Source: a bacterium | GTDB lineage: Bacteria > Bacteroidota > Ignavibacteria > SZUA-365 | Reading direction: 5' to 3' | DNA: 64,000 bases | NCBI GenBank assembly: GCA_020444325.1 | Contig: JAHLLD010000010.1 | Location: 62,001 to 126,000, forward strand | Made by a program: the position numbers and the translations under genes | In this document: positions 25,900 through 35,044 of the stretch, one piece after another | Layout of the letters: every line of letters starts with the position of its first letter | How positions within the stretch are numbered: position 1 is the first letter of the stretch | Notes under the pieces: generated by a model | The model's database searches: none | What the model was told of the DNA's origin: nothing | Seen by the model: only the letters and a program-made list of their open reading frames with translations

Positions 25900-27744
25900 A
25901 TGCGACAACCTTTTCTCGATCGCCTGCGCAGTGGCGTCATCCTTTTCGACGGCGGCATGGGGACAGAGCTCTACCGCCGCGGCGTATTCATCAACAAGTG
26001 CTACGACGAACTTAATCTGAGCGACCCTGCCCTGGTCGAACAGGTGCATCGAGACTATATCGAGGCCGGTGCCGATGTCATCGAAACAAACACCTTCGGC
26101 GCGAATCCGACCAAACTGCGTGCGCATGGATTGCTCGATCGCATGGCGGAGATCAATCGCAGGGGTGCGGAAATTGCACGTAGCGTTGCGGGCGACGAAC
26201 ACTATGTCGCAGGAAGTATCGGTCCCCTCGGCGTACAGATGGAACCACTCGGACCCCTTTCCCGTGAAGAAGCGCGTGATCTCTTCGCGCAGCAAATCCG
26301 CGCACTGTGCGAAGGCGGCGTCGATCTTTTCGTCCTCGAGACCTTCATCTACCCGGAAGAACTGCAGCAGGCCATCCTGGCCGTGCGTGAAGTCTGCGAC
26401 AAACCCGTCGTTGCGCACATCACCATCAATGATGACAGCACGTCGCTCACCGGCGCGCGTCCCGAAGTGCTGGTGGCTGAACTGGCGGCGATGAAACCTG
26501 ACGCCCTCGGCGTGAATTGCACGGTGGGACCCAGCGTCATGCTCACGTGGCTCGAGCGGGTGCGGGAAATGACGGACGTCCCCATTTCCATCATGCCCAA
26601 TGCCGGCAAACCGAAGAACGTCGACGGCCGGAACATTTACCTGACATCGCCGGAATATCTCGGCACGTACGCAAAGCGCTTCGTACAATACGGCGCACGC
26701 CTGATCGGGGGCTGCTGCGGTACGGCACCGGAGCACATCCGCGCGATGCGCAACGCCATCAGTGCCTATGGATTCAAGGACAGCGACAAGGTCGAGCGCA
26801 AGGAAGACGTTACCGCTCCTGTTGATGTGGATGTCACCCCGCAGGCGGAGAAGTCGCGTCTCGCGCGGAGGCTGGCTGATGGACATTTCATCAGCATGGT
26901 GGAGCTTGTCGCGCCGCGCGGCATTTCGGCCGAGAAGGAAATCGACAAGGCCAAGAGGCTGTTTTACTATGGCGTCGATGTCATCAACATTCCCGACGGT
27001 CCACGCGCAAGCGCACGCATGTCGGCCATGGCGCTCGCGGCCAGCATTCAGCGCGAGGTCGGCATCGAGACCGTGCTGCATTACGCCTGCCGCGACCGCA
27101 ATGTCATCGGCATTCAATCGGATCTGCTCGGTGCCTGGGCCCTCGGTATTCGCAATATCCTCGCTGTCACCGGTGATCCCCCGAAGCTCGGAAATTATCC
27201 GGATGCAACAGCAGTGTTTGATGTCGACAGTATCGGTTTGGTGAATATCATCAACCGGCTCAATCACGGACTCGATATCGCCGGGAATCCCATTGGTCCC
27301 GCCGCAGGCATGCATATCGGCGTGGCCGCGAATCCGGGCGCCCTGAATATGGACCAGGAACTGCGCCGTCTAGACTGGAAGGTCGAAGCGGGGGCGGAAT
27401 TCATCATCACCCAGCCGGTATTCGATCTCGATGTTTTCTATGCGTTCAAAAAGCGCATCGAACATATCGGCATTCCTCTTATTGCCGGGATATGGCCGCT
27501 GGCCTCACTCCGCAATGCCGAGTTCATGAATAATGAGGTTCCCGGCTGCGACGTCCCGGACTACATCATCGAGCGCCTGCGCAAATACGCGGATCAGAAA
27601 GAAGCCGGCCGCGCCGAGGGCATCGCGATCGCACATGAAACCCTCGAACAGATCCTCGACCAGATTGCGGGCGTGCAGGTATCCGCTCCCTTCGGACGCA
27701 TCGAAACCGTCATGGAAATTCTCGAAGGCGTCCGTCTCCGCTGA
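25900..27744 (+). CDS. Bifunctional homocysteine S-methyltransferase / methylenetetrahydrofolate reductase
   Basis: The 614 residues fuse two enzymes. Residues 1-290 are a homocysteine methyltransferase barrel with VILFDGGMGTELYRRG and zinc ligands Cys207 (GVNCTVGP) and Cys272-Cys273 (GGCCGTAPEH). Residues 320-614 are a MTHFR barrel with HYACRDRN, ILAVTGDPPK and FIITQPVFDLDVF. The fused form is known from several bacterial phyla. It lacks the cobalamin-binding domains of full MetH, so the methyl donor of the first domain could be another compound or it may work with separate MetH modules. Last gene of the DUF4905-yjbQ-kdsD run. Confidence 0.93.
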   Translation: MRQPFLDRLRSGVILFDGGMGTELYRRGVFINKCYDELNLSDPALVEQVHRDYIEAGADVIETNTFGANPTKLRAHGLLDRMAEINRRGAEIARSVAGDEHYVAGSIGPLGVQMEPLGPLSREEARDLFAQQIRALCEGGVDLFVLETFIYPEELQQAILAVREVCDKPVVAHITINDDSTSLTGARPEVLVAELAAMKPDALGVNCTVGPSVMLTWLERVREMTDVPISIMPNAGKPKNVDGRNIYLTSPEYLGTYAKRFVQYGARLIGGCCGTAPEHIRAMRNAISAYGFKDSDKVERKEDVTAPVDVDVTPQAEKSRLARRLADGHFISMVELVAPRGISAEKEIDKAKRLFYYGVDVINIPDGPRASARMSAMALAASIQREVGIETVLHYACRDRNVIGIQSDLLGAWALGIRNILAVTGDPPKLGNYPDATAVFDVDSIGLVNIINRLNHGLDIAGNPIGPAAGMHIGVAANPGALNMDQELRRLDWKVEAGAEFIITQPVFDLDVFYAFKKRIEHIGIPLIAGIWPLASLRNAEFMNNEVPGCDVPDYIIERLRKYADQKEAGRAEGIAIAHETLEQILDQIAGVQVSAPFGRIETVMEILEGVRLR

Positions 27745-27778
27745 TCATCATTTGAATTGAAGTTTCACTTAAAGGGTA

Positions 27779-27810
27779 CTTTACAATGCCCTTATTTTTC
27801 ATTACTTTTG
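27779..27810 (+). promoter_or_regulatory. Candidate promoter for divIC-like/ROK pair
   Basis: TACTTTTG (27803-27810) is a perfect TAnnTTTG box. The expected upstream box reads CTTT (27779-27782) at 20 bases, one mismatch. The ATG at 27815 would be at or within a few bases of the transcript start, so the message may be leaderless. Confidence 0.35.
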
Positions 27811-27814
27811 CGGC

Positions 27815-28162
27815 ATGCCACCGTATGCCTCACCACGACAACGACGACAGCCAAAACTGATCCGTGTCCTCAAAAGCAGGACGTCGAGCATCCTTGTCGC
27901 TGCTGTTCTGGTGATCGTGCTTTACTTCCTGTTCAGCACGAAGGGCTTCATCAGCAGGATGAATATCGAAAGTGACCTGGCGGACGAGCGAGCGCGGGTG
28001 ATTGAGCTCGAGAGGGACATTCAGCGGTTGAAGCGTGAGCGCGATCTGTTGCATGACGACAAGGCCACGATAGAGCATGTCGCGCGCGAGGCGCATGGCA
28101 TGATCAAGAAAGGTGAAATCGTCTACCGCATTCTGCCCGCGGAGGAAGAGAAAAAGAAATGA
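27815..28162 (+). CDS. FtsB/DivIC-like septum formation initiator protein
   Basis: The 115 residues have a basic N-terminal tail, one membrane helix (about 26-44), then a coiled coil (about 50-85, ERARVIELERDIQRLKRERD) and the conserved end HVAREAHGMIKKGEIVYRI. This is the FtsB/DivIC pattern. The protein would join FtsL and FtsQ at the division site, with its coil in the periplasm. No ribosome binding site is seen before the ATG, and a promoter box lies only five bases upstream. The next gene overlaps by four bases. Confidence 0.88.
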   Translation: MPPYASPRQRRQPKLIRVLKSRTSSILVAAVLVIVLYFLFSTKGFISRMNIESDLADERARVIELERDIQRLKRERDLLHDDKATIEHVAREAHGMIKKGEIVYRILPAEEEKKK

Positions 28163-29106
28163 CAACCATAGGCATCGACATCGGTGGCAGCAGCATCAAG
28201 GCGGCGCTGACCGAACCCGGTGCGTCCGTCATCGCGAATACCCGTCGACCCACACTGGCCGACGGTGATCGTGACGCAACGCTTGGTCAAATCAACGCAT
28301 GCATTGAAGAGTTGCTCTCAGAAGCTTCCGCACGCGACATTGATGTGCAGGGCATCGGGGTTGGCGTGCCCGGGACCATAGACATTGCAGCCGGTGTGGT
28401 CTATCATCCCCCCAATCTCCCCGCATGGGAGGAAGTGCCGCTTGCAGAGATTCTCCGTGAAAAATGGGATCTCGAGGTGCGCGTCGATAACGACGCCAAC
28501 TGCGCCGCGCTCGGCGAAGCGCATTTCGGAGCGGGGAAAGCGCATACGGATTTCATCGGACTGACGCTCGGTACCGGCGTGGGATCGGGCATCATTCTCA
28601 GCAATCACATCTATCACGGGCAGCGCGGCTTTGCCGGTGAGTTCGGACATATCAGCATCGACTACAATGGCACGCAGTGCAACTGCGGCAACTTCGGCTG
28701 CATCGAGGCCTATGTCGGTATCCACTACATGATGCACGAGGCCATTCCCCTCCTTCGCCAGGCACCGCATTCTCCGCTGCATCATCGTGCCCTGGAGAAA
28801 AATTCGGATTTGCAGCCGCACGACCTTTCCACCGCGGCGGATGCGGGAGACGAGGTAAGTGCAGAAATACTGCGGCGGGCGGGACGACGTCTCGGCGTCG
28901 CCATCGCCAGTGCGGCAAATCTGCTGGACATCACCGTGTTCATCATCGGTGGAGGAATCTCAGCCGCCGGTGACCTGCTTTTCGATGCCATCCGCGCAAG
29001 TGCAGCCGAGCGCGCGCTCAAAGTACACCGCGACGATTTCATTATCCTCCCCGCCGAACTCGGTAACGACGCCGGCATGCTCGGTGCTGCTTCCCTCCTT
29101 CTCTGA
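28159..29106 (+). CDS. ROK family sugar kinase (glucokinase-like)
   Basis: The 315 residues match ROK kinases: the phosphate motif GIDIGGSSIKAAL at 5-17, VDNDANCAALGEAHFGAG with the catalytic Asp, GTGVGSGIIL, and the zinc-binding CNCGNFGCIEAYVG. Such enzymes phosphorylate glucose, N-acetylmannosamine or similar sugars with ATP. The EFGHIS motif and absence of an N-terminal DNA-binding domain favour a kinase over a repressor. Glucokinase is the usual annotation but the sugar is not proven. ATGA overlap with the divIC-like gene. Confidence 0.88.
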   Translation: MTTIGIDIGGSSIKAALTEPGASVIANTRRPTLADGDRDATLGQINACIEELLSEASARDIDVQGIGVGVPGTIDIAAGVVYHPPNLPAWEEVPLAEILREKWDLEVRVDNDANCAALGEAHFGAGKAHTDFIGLTLGTGVGSGIILSNHIYHGQRGFAGEFGHISIDYNGTQCNCGNFGCIEAYVGIHYMMHEAIPLLRQAPHSPLHHRALEKNSDLQPHDLSTAADAGDEVSAEILRRAGRRLGVAIASAANLLDITVFIIGGGISAAGDLLFDAIRASAAERALKVHRDDFIILPAELGNDAGMLGAASLLL

Positions 29107-29124
29107 AACGCTTTCCACTCGAGA

Positions 29125-29175
29125 TTATGCACTTTCTGCATATTCCTATGCCAGGGTTTATGCACTTTCTGCATA
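29125..29175. repeat. Two direct copies of an 18-bp palindrome between convergent genes
   Basis: TTATGCACTTTCTGCATA occurs at 29125-29142 and again at 29158-29175. Each copy is a short palindrome (TATGCA/TGCATA around CTTTC; the second extends to seven bases). They lie between the 3' ends of the ROK gene and ppk. There is no T run, so a simple terminator is unlikely. Confidence 0.75.
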
Positions 29176-29199
29176 ATTCGTTTTGGCGCGGACTCCCCA

Positions 29200-31398
29200 C
29201 TACTCTTCTTCGTCTTCGTTGCGTTCGCGGTATGCGATTTCCGCATAGCGAATGAAATGCTCCTGGCTGTTGACGGCCTTGTTTTCCTCGGGTTGGGGAC
29301 GACGCACATACCTGCCGTCGGATTGGAGGATGTAGTTTTTCACATTATCCGCGAGATAGGTCGGGATGATGTGATTGAGGATGCGGTCCTTGATTACATC
29401 CTGTTCGACGAGGAACATGGCTTCAACGCGGCGATTGAGGTTGCGCGGCATCCAGTCGGCACTGCTGAAGTAGACTTCGGGCTGTCCGGCATTTTCGAAT
29501 ACCATGACGCGCGTGTGTTCGAGAAAACGACCGACAATGCTGGTGACACGGATGTTGTCGCTGAGTCCGGGTACACCGGGTTTAAGGCAGCAGATGCCTC
29601 GAATGATGAGATCGATCTGCACCCCCGCCTGGGATGCGCGATAGAGGGCCCGAATTACCTGGGCGTCAACGAGTGCGTTCATCTTCACGATGATTCGTGC
29701 GGGTTTCCCGGCGCGCTGATTCTCCATTTCCCGCTGAATAAGGGCGAGCGTTTTCTGGCGCAGGGAAATCGGCGCCACGATGATTTTGTTCCATTGCGTC
29801 TGATGGGAGTAGCCGGTCAGATAGTTGAATACGTTCGTGGCTTCGAACGCCATATCGTCGCGGCTGGTGAGAATACCGAAATCGGTGTACAGACGCGCCG
29901 TGGTTTCATTGTAATTGCCGGTGCTCAGATGCGCGTACGTGGTGAGTCCCTGCCGTTCGCGACGAACGACGAGGGCCAGTTTGCAATGCGTTTTGAGTCC
30001 GATAATGCCATACACGACATGGACGCCGGACTGCTCGAGCCTCCGAGCCCAGATGATGTTGTTTTCCTCATCAAAGCGCGCCTTCAGCTCGACGAAGGCC
30101 GTGACCTGCTTCCCGTTTTCTGCCGCACGGGCCAGCGCCTTGACGATATTGGAATCGCCGCTGGTGCGGTAGAGTGTCTGCTTGATGGCGAGGACGTCAG
30201 GATCGTCGGCAGCCATCTCGATGAATTCCACGACTGAACTGAAAGAGTCATACGGATGATGGAAGAAAATATCCCGCTCGCGGATGCGTGAGAAAATATT
30301 GTGATCGCCCCGAAGTTCTTCCACGATGCGTGGGGTGAACGGTGTATCCTTGAGGTTTTTCTTGGGAAGCTTGACCAGATCCATGAAATCCGCCAGGTTG
30401 AGCGGTCCTTCGACGCGATACACATCCCTGTCCTGCAGATGCATGGCGTTTTGCAACATGCGGCAGACGCCCTGGGGCATGTCGTGATCGACCTCGAGGC
30501 GAACGACGGCGCCCCAGCGGCGGCGGCGAATCTGTTCTTCGATGGTCTTGAGCAGATCCGAGGCCTCATCGTCCGCGATCTCGAGATCGGCATTCCGTGT
30601 AACACGAAAACGCCACGCATCACGCACCTGCAGTCCGGGGAACAGCGCGTTGGCATTCGCCGCAATAATTTCACCGAGCAGCACGTAGTGATAGCCCCCC
30701 TTCTGCACGGGGATGCTCACGAGGCGTGGGACCACAGGTGGAACCTGGACGACGGCGATGCGTTCTTCCTGCGTAATGGAATCGAAGACGGTGATGACGA
30801 GATTGAGCGACCGGTTGAGCAGATGCGGGAACGGGTGGCCCGGATCGATGGCCAGCGGCGAAAGCACGGGGTAGACATGCTCCATGAAGTAATTTTCGCA
30901 CCAGCTGCGGCTCTTCGCATCGAGCTTCTCATAGCGATGGAGAAAAACATCTTCCTGCTCAAGCCCGGGTTGAATCTCACCCAGGAAACAGGCAGACATC
31001 TCGCTGTTCATGCGGCATACGCTGCTGCGAATCGCCTCGATAACTTCTTCGGGTGTCATCCCATCCGGCGGGAGGTCCGTCACGCCGAGTTCAATCTGCT
31101 GCTTGAGTCCCGCAACTCGAATCATGTAAAACTCATCGAGATTCGACGCGGTGATGCCGAGAAATTTCAGGCGCTCCAGAAGCGGGATGCTTTTGTCCAG
31201 CGCCTCGTTGAGCACACGCCAGTTGAAATCCAGCCAGCTCAGTTCCCGGTTGAAATATACTTCGGGTGCATAGAGGTCATACTCACGTGGTGCGTCTTTT
31301 CCCTGCGCCTCTTCTTCCTGCAAACGATTGTCCGTCGCCTCGTCCTGCGCCTGCGCATGCAGATGATGGATGTTCGTTCTTGTCGAAGTCTCGCTCAT
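29200..31398 (-). CDS. ppk1: Polyphosphate kinase 1
   Basis: The 732 residues have the PPK1 domains: N-terminal (ELSWLDFNWRVLNEA near 52-66), head (SNLDEFYMIRVAGL), and the two phospholipase D-like catalytic domains with FFHHPYDSF, the phosphorylated His471 in LKTHCKLAL and FNYLTGYS further on. It reversibly polymerises the gamma phosphate of ATP into polyphosphate. The ATG at 31398 gives the family N-terminus after a 45-residue hydrophilic lead. In-frame codons upstream look non-coding. A TATGTTTC box at 31430-31437 could be its promoter, though the upstream box (GCTG) is weak. No exopolyphosphatase gene is adjacent. Confidence 0.95.
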   Translation of the reverse strand: MSETSTRTNIHHLHAQAQDEATDNRLQEEEAQGKDAPREYDLYAPEVYFNRELSWLDFNWRVLNEALDKSIPLLERLKFLGITASNLDEFYMIRVAGLKQQIELGVTDLPPDGMTPEEVIEAIRSSVCRMNSEMSACFLGEIQPGLEQEDVFLHRYEKLDAKSRSWCENYFMEHVYPVLSPLAIDPGHPFPHLLNRSLNLVITVFDSITQEERIAVVQVPPVVPRLVSIPVQKGGYHYVLLGEIIAANANALFPGLQVRDAWRFRVTRNADLEIADDEASDLLKTIEEQIRRRRWGAVVRLEVDHDMPQGVCRMLQNAMHLQDRDVYRVEGPLNLADFMDLVKLPKKNLKDTPFTPRIVEELRGDHNIFSRIRERDIFFHHPYDSFSSVVEFIEMAADDPDVLAIKQTLYRTSGDSNIVKALARAAENGKQVTAFVELKARFDEENNIIWARRLEQSGVHVVYGIIGLKTHCKLALVVRRERQGLTTYAHLSTGNYNETTARLYTDFGILTSRDDMAFEATNVFNYLTGYSHQTQWNKIIVAPISLRQKTLALIQREMENQRAGKPARIIVKMNALVDAQVIRALYRASQAGVQIDLIIRGICCLKPGVPGLSDNIRVTSIVGRFLEHTRVMVFENAGQPEVYFSSADWMPRNLNRRVEAMFLVEQDVIKDRILNHIIPTYLADNVKNYILQSDGRYVRRPQPEENKAVNSQEHFIRYAEIAYRERNEDEEE

Positions 31399-31668
31399 CG
31401 TCAGGTTCGTCCGTTTTTGGTCAATTATTGAAACATAACAAAATTTCCCACCCTTGTCAGCCCCTAACACGTATCTAACAGGCAGGATCCCTGAAACACG
31501 CATTTCCAACAGCACTGATTTTCACGGCAACTGAATCGCAATTATCTCCGCGAAAATCCGTTTGAATCCGTAACATCCGTGTTCCCGCTGCTGGTCCTGA
31601 TTGTTTTTTCACCGGATTGTGCCGATTTTAGAAAATTCCATTGTTTTATCCATCATTGACACTATCCC

Positions 31669-33084
31669 ATGCTCGTTCATCAATGCACCATAAAGGAACC
31701 GGTCTCCTACTCGGGCACCGGACTGCACACAGGCGCCCAGTGCACCATCACATTCAAACCGGCTCCTGAGAATTACGGCATCCGTTTCGTACGCATCGAT
31801 CTCGGCGGGAATCCCGAGATTCCGGCCATCGTCGACTACGTCGTGGATGTCTCCCGCGGCACGACGCTGGGACACGGCGACATCAAGGTTTACACCGTCG
31901 AACACGTCCTTGCCGCAGTGGCGGGACTGCAGATCGACAATCTCATCATCGAGATCGACGGCATCGAACCCCCTGTTGGTGATGGCTCGGCAATCCCCTT
32001 TGTCGAGGCACTGCAGCGTGCAGGCATCGAGAAGCAGGAAGCGCCGAAAGACTACCTGATCATTGACCGCGCCATTCAATTCTCAAATCCTGATAAGGAA
32101 ATCGACATCGTGGCACTGCCACTCGACGATTTCCGTATGACGGTGATGGTGGATTACAAAAATCCCGCCCTGGGTAGCCAGCATACAGGCATGTTCAATC
32201 TCGACGAATTTGTCAGCGAATTCGCCTCCTCACGCACCTTCTGTTTCCTGACCGAAGTTGAGGCGCTGCATGATGCCGGACTCATCAAGGGCGGCAGCCT
32301 CGACAACGCAGTGGTCATCGTCGATCGCGAGGTAGAGGAAGCGGACCTCGATGCCATCGGAAAGAAGCTGAACCTGGATCAGAGCATGCATCTCAATGAT
32401 CACGGTTTCCTGAACGACATCAACCTGCGGTACAAGAATGAACCGGCGCGTCACAAGCTTCTGGATCTGCTCGGTGACCTGACACTCGTCGGCGTCCCAC
32501 TCAAGGCACAGATTCTGGCCGCGCGTCCCGGCCACGCGAGCAACGTCGAGTTCGCGAAAATGATTCGCAAACTCTATCTCGAGAAAAAGCTGGTGAAAAA
32601 ATATCAGCACGAGAAAAAACAGGGCGTGGTGTTCGACATCAACGCGATTTCCGAGATTCTCCCGCACCGGTATCCCTTCCTGCTCGTCGATAAAATCGTC
32701 AGCCTGGAAATCGACAAGAAAATCGTCGGTATCAAGAACGTGACGATGAACGAACAGTTTTTCCAGGGACATTTCCCCGGTCAGCCCGTCATGCCCGGCG
32801 TTCTCATTATCGAAGCCATGGCGCAGTGTGGCGGCATACTCATGCTCAACAGCATCGGTGACGTGAAAGACAAGCTTGCACTGTTCTCCACCATCGACAA
32901 AGCGAAGTTCCGTCGTCCCGTCGTCCCCGGCGACCAGCTGGTCATGGAAATTGAAATGATCAACAAGCGGCGGAATCTGATTCAACTTCGTGGAAAGGTC
33001 TTTGTCGAAGGTGAACTGGCCGCAGAAGCGGAAATGATGGCCGCCGTGGTGGACAAGCAGAAGAAAAAATCCAATTCGAATTGA
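31669..33084 (+). CDS. lpxC/fabZ: Fused LpxC deacetylase / FabZ dehydratase
   Basis: Residues 1-310 are UDP-3-O-acyl-N-acetylglucosamine deacetylase with zinc ligands His79 (VEHVLAA), His262 and Asp266 (RHKLLDLLGD). Residues 320-471 are 3-hydroxyacyl-ACP dehydratase FabZ with His368 (QGHFPGQPVMPG) and Glu382 (IEAMAQ). The two reactions draw on the same 3-hydroxyacyl-ACP pool, one committing to lipid A and the other to fatty acids. This fusion is a known trait of Bacteroidota and Chlorobi. All catalytic residues are present in both halves. It leads the lpxA operon and is divergent from ppk1. Confidence 0.96.
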   Translation: MLVHQCTIKEPVSYSGTGLHTGAQCTITFKPAPENYGIRFVRIDLGGNPEIPAIVDYVVDVSRGTTLGHGDIKVYTVEHVLAAVAGLQIDNLIIEIDGIEPPVGDGSAIPFVEALQRAGIEKQEAPKDYLIIDRAIQFSNPDKEIDIVALPLDDFRMTVMVDYKNPALGSQHTGMFNLDEFVSEFASSRTFCFLTEVEALHDAGLIKGGSLDNAVVIVDREVEEADLDAIGKKLNLDQSMHLNDHGFLNDINLRYKNEPARHKLLDLLGDLTLVGVPLKAQILAARPGHASNVEFAKMIRKLYLEKKLVKKYQHEKKQGVVFDINAISEILPHRYPFLLVDKIVSLEIDKKIVGIKNVTMNEQFFQGHFPGQPVMPGVLIIEAMAQCGGILMLNSIGDVKDKLALFSTIDKAKFRRPVVPGDQLVMEIEMINKRRNLIQLRGKVFVEGELAAEAEMMAAVVDKQKKKSNSN

Positions 33085-33117
33085 TCGCATTCACAACGCA
33101 AACCAGATACGAGTTTT

Positions 33118-33909
33118 ATGCCAACCATTCATCCCAGTGCAATCGTCGACAGCAAGGCTGAGCTTGCGGACAATGTCGTCATCGGTCCCTTCACTACCGT
33201 GGAAGGAGATGTTTTCATTGACGAGGGAACACGTATTGATTCTCATGTGCGCATCGACAACGGCGCACGCATCGGCAAGAACTGCCATATCCACCAGGGT
33301 GTCGTCGTCTCCACGCCGCCACAGGATTTGAAATACGCGAACGAAAAGACGGAATTCCATCTCGGTGACAACTGCACCGTGCGTGAATACTGCACGCTGA
33401 ACCGCGCCACGACGCATTCGTGGAAAACGGTAGTCGGAAGCGATTGTCTGCTCATGGCCTACGTGCATGTCGCGCATGACTGCCAGATCGGCGAAAAAGT
33501 GATTATCGCAAATTCCGCGCAAATGGGCGGACATGTCATTATCGGAGACTGGGCGATTATCGGCGGGCTTGTGGCCCTGCATCAATTCTCACATGTGGGT
33601 GCGCATTGCATGATCGCAGGCGGGACTAAAGTCGTGAAGGATGTTCCACCGTACGCGCTCGCCGGTTCATGGCCTGCAAAGTTCGAAGGACTCAACAGCG
33701 TCGGGCTGCGCCGCCGCGGTTTCTCGCGTGACACCATCGATGCAATTGACCGCACCTACCGGGCCATTTACCGCCAGGGGATGAACGTATCCCAGGCCGT
33801 TGAGTGGGTGAAAGAAAACATCGAGGATATCCCTGAGGTCCGTCTGATCACCGATTTCATTGCCAACAGCAATCGGGGCATTCTCCGTTTTGCCGGAACC
33901 GTGCGGTAA
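33118..33909 (+). CDS. lpxA: UDP-N-acetylglucosamine acyltransferase
   Basis: The 263 residues form a left-handed beta helix of hexapeptide repeats (IHPSAIVDSKAELADNVVIGPF at the start) and a helical C-terminal domain. The catalytic base is His120 in HVAHDCQIG. LpxA adds 3-hydroxyacyl chains to UDP-GlcNAc in the first step of lipid A synthesis. It follows lpxC/fabZ by 33 bases and precedes an oxidoreductase gene. Confidence 0.95.
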   Translation: MPTIHPSAIVDSKAELADNVVIGPFTTVEGDVFIDEGTRIDSHVRIDNGARIGKNCHIHQGVVVSTPPQDLKYANEKTEFHLGDNCTVREYCTLNRATTHSWKTVVGSDCLLMAYVHVAHDCQIGEKVIIANSAQMGGHVIIGDWAIIGGLVALHQFSHVGAHCMIAGGTKVVKDVPPYALAGSWPAKFEGLNSVGLRRRGFSRDTIDAIDRTYRAIYRQGMNVSQAVEWVKENIEDIPEVRLITDFIANSNRGILRFAGTVR

Positions 33910-33974
33910 CACCACGCCCCTTTCGCTGATACATCATTGCGGGCACTGCCCGCTTCATTTCACAGGAATTTTCC

Positions 33975-34961
33975 ATGTCTCTGCTGAACATTGGCGTCGT
34001 CGGACTCGGTCACCTCGGCGCCCTGCATGCCAAAATGCTTGCACAGGCGGAGGGGGCAAACCTCACCGCCGTCTTCGATACCGATACTGAAAAGGCCGCC
34101 GCCATCGCCACCGAGTATGGAACGCGGGCAGCCGACAGCTATGAAGACCTTCTCGACAGCGTGGATGCGCTGAGCATCGCCACACCGACATCAACACATT
34201 TCGATATTGCCTCCGTCGCCATCCGTCGCGGCATTCCTGTCTTTCTCGAAAAACCTATCACGGAAACCGTCACGCAGGCGCGCGACCTCAACGCCCTCGC
34301 CGCTGATCATGGGGTCATCGTGCAGGTGGGACATATCGAGCGCTTCAACCCCGCCATCGTCGCTCTGGACGACTACAACATTGCCCCGCTGTTCGTTGAA
34401 TCCCATCGCCTGGCGCAATTCAATCCGCGAGGAACCGATGTCGCCGTCGTACTCGACCTGATGATTCACGACATCGACATCATTCTCTCCCTGGTGAAGA
34501 GTGAAGTGAAATCGATCGACGCGAGCGGTATTGCCGTGGTTTCAGAATCCGCCGACATCGCGAACGCGCGCATCACCTTCACCAACGGCTGTGTCGCCAA
34601 CATCACGGCGAGCCGCATTTCGCAGAATCGCATGCGAAAAATGCGGCTCTTCCAGAAGAACGCGTATCTCTCCATTGATTTTCTGCAGGGACTGGCTGAA
34701 GTCTTCCGGCTCGTAGACGTCGACGACGCCGATGTCTCCCCCACCTACATGCTGGGAATGATTGACCAGGGCTCGGTCAAGCGCAACATCGTGTACGAGC
34801 AGCCCCCGGTGCCGAAGGATCACAACCCCCTGAAGTATGAACTCCAGCTCTTCGTCGACGCCGTTCGCAACGGCACGCAGCCGATCGTCGACGGACTCGC
34901 CGCCCAGCAGGCGCTCGAAGTCGCCGAGGAGATTGTGCGCAAGATCACCCCGCAAAGCTGA
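33975..34961 (+). CDS. Gfo/Idh/MocA family oxidoreductase
   Basis: The 328 residues match Gfo/Idh/MocA proteins: a Rossmann domain with GVVGLGHLGALHAKML and the conserved EKP at 92-94, then an alpha/beta domain with VVLDLMIHDIDII carrying the catalytic His. These NAD(P)-dependent enzymes oxidise or reduce sugars. Its place after lpxA suggests a nucleotide sugar of lipid A metabolism. GnnA, a UDP-GlcNAc 3-dehydrogenase that makes 3-amino lipid A with the transaminase GnnB, belongs to this family, but no gnnB is visible here. A heptad array begins four bases after the stop. Confidence 0.85.
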   Translation: MSLLNIGVVGLGHLGALHAKMLAQAEGANLTAVFDTDTEKAAAIATEYGTRAADSYEDLLDSVDALSIATPTSTHFDIASVAIRRGIPVFLEKPITETVTQARDLNALAADHGVIVQVGHIERFNPAIVALDDYNIAPLFVESHRLAQFNPRGTDVAVVLDLMIHDIDIILSLVKSEVKSIDASGIAVVSESADIANARITFTNGCVANITASRISQNRMRKMRLFQKNAYLSIDFLQGLAEVFRLVDVDDADVSPTYMLGMIDQGSVKRNIVYEQPPVPKDHNPLKYELQLFVDAVRNGTQPIVDGLAAQQALEVAEEIVRKITPQS

Positions 34962-34964
34962 TCT

Positions 34965-35044
34965 CAAATTACAAATGGCAGATTGCAAATTGCAGATGGC
35001 AGATTGTCTTTCTGTAATCTGCAATTTGCCATTTGATATCTACT
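34965..35044. repeat. Self-inverted heptad array
   Basis: Six units of CARATNN (34965-35006) are followed by four inverted units (35017-35044). A perfect 13-base stem forms from GCAAATTGCAGAT and ATCTGCAATTTGC. It fills the gap between the Gfo/Idh stop and the DnaJ stop codon (35040-35042), which lies inside its last unit, and may act as a terminator hairpin for both genes. Confidence 0.85.

Noticed and set aside
25294-27315. A 673-codon open frame antisense to kdsD and metH/MTHFR
   Set aside because: It crosses two clear genes on the other strand. No start signal or domain.
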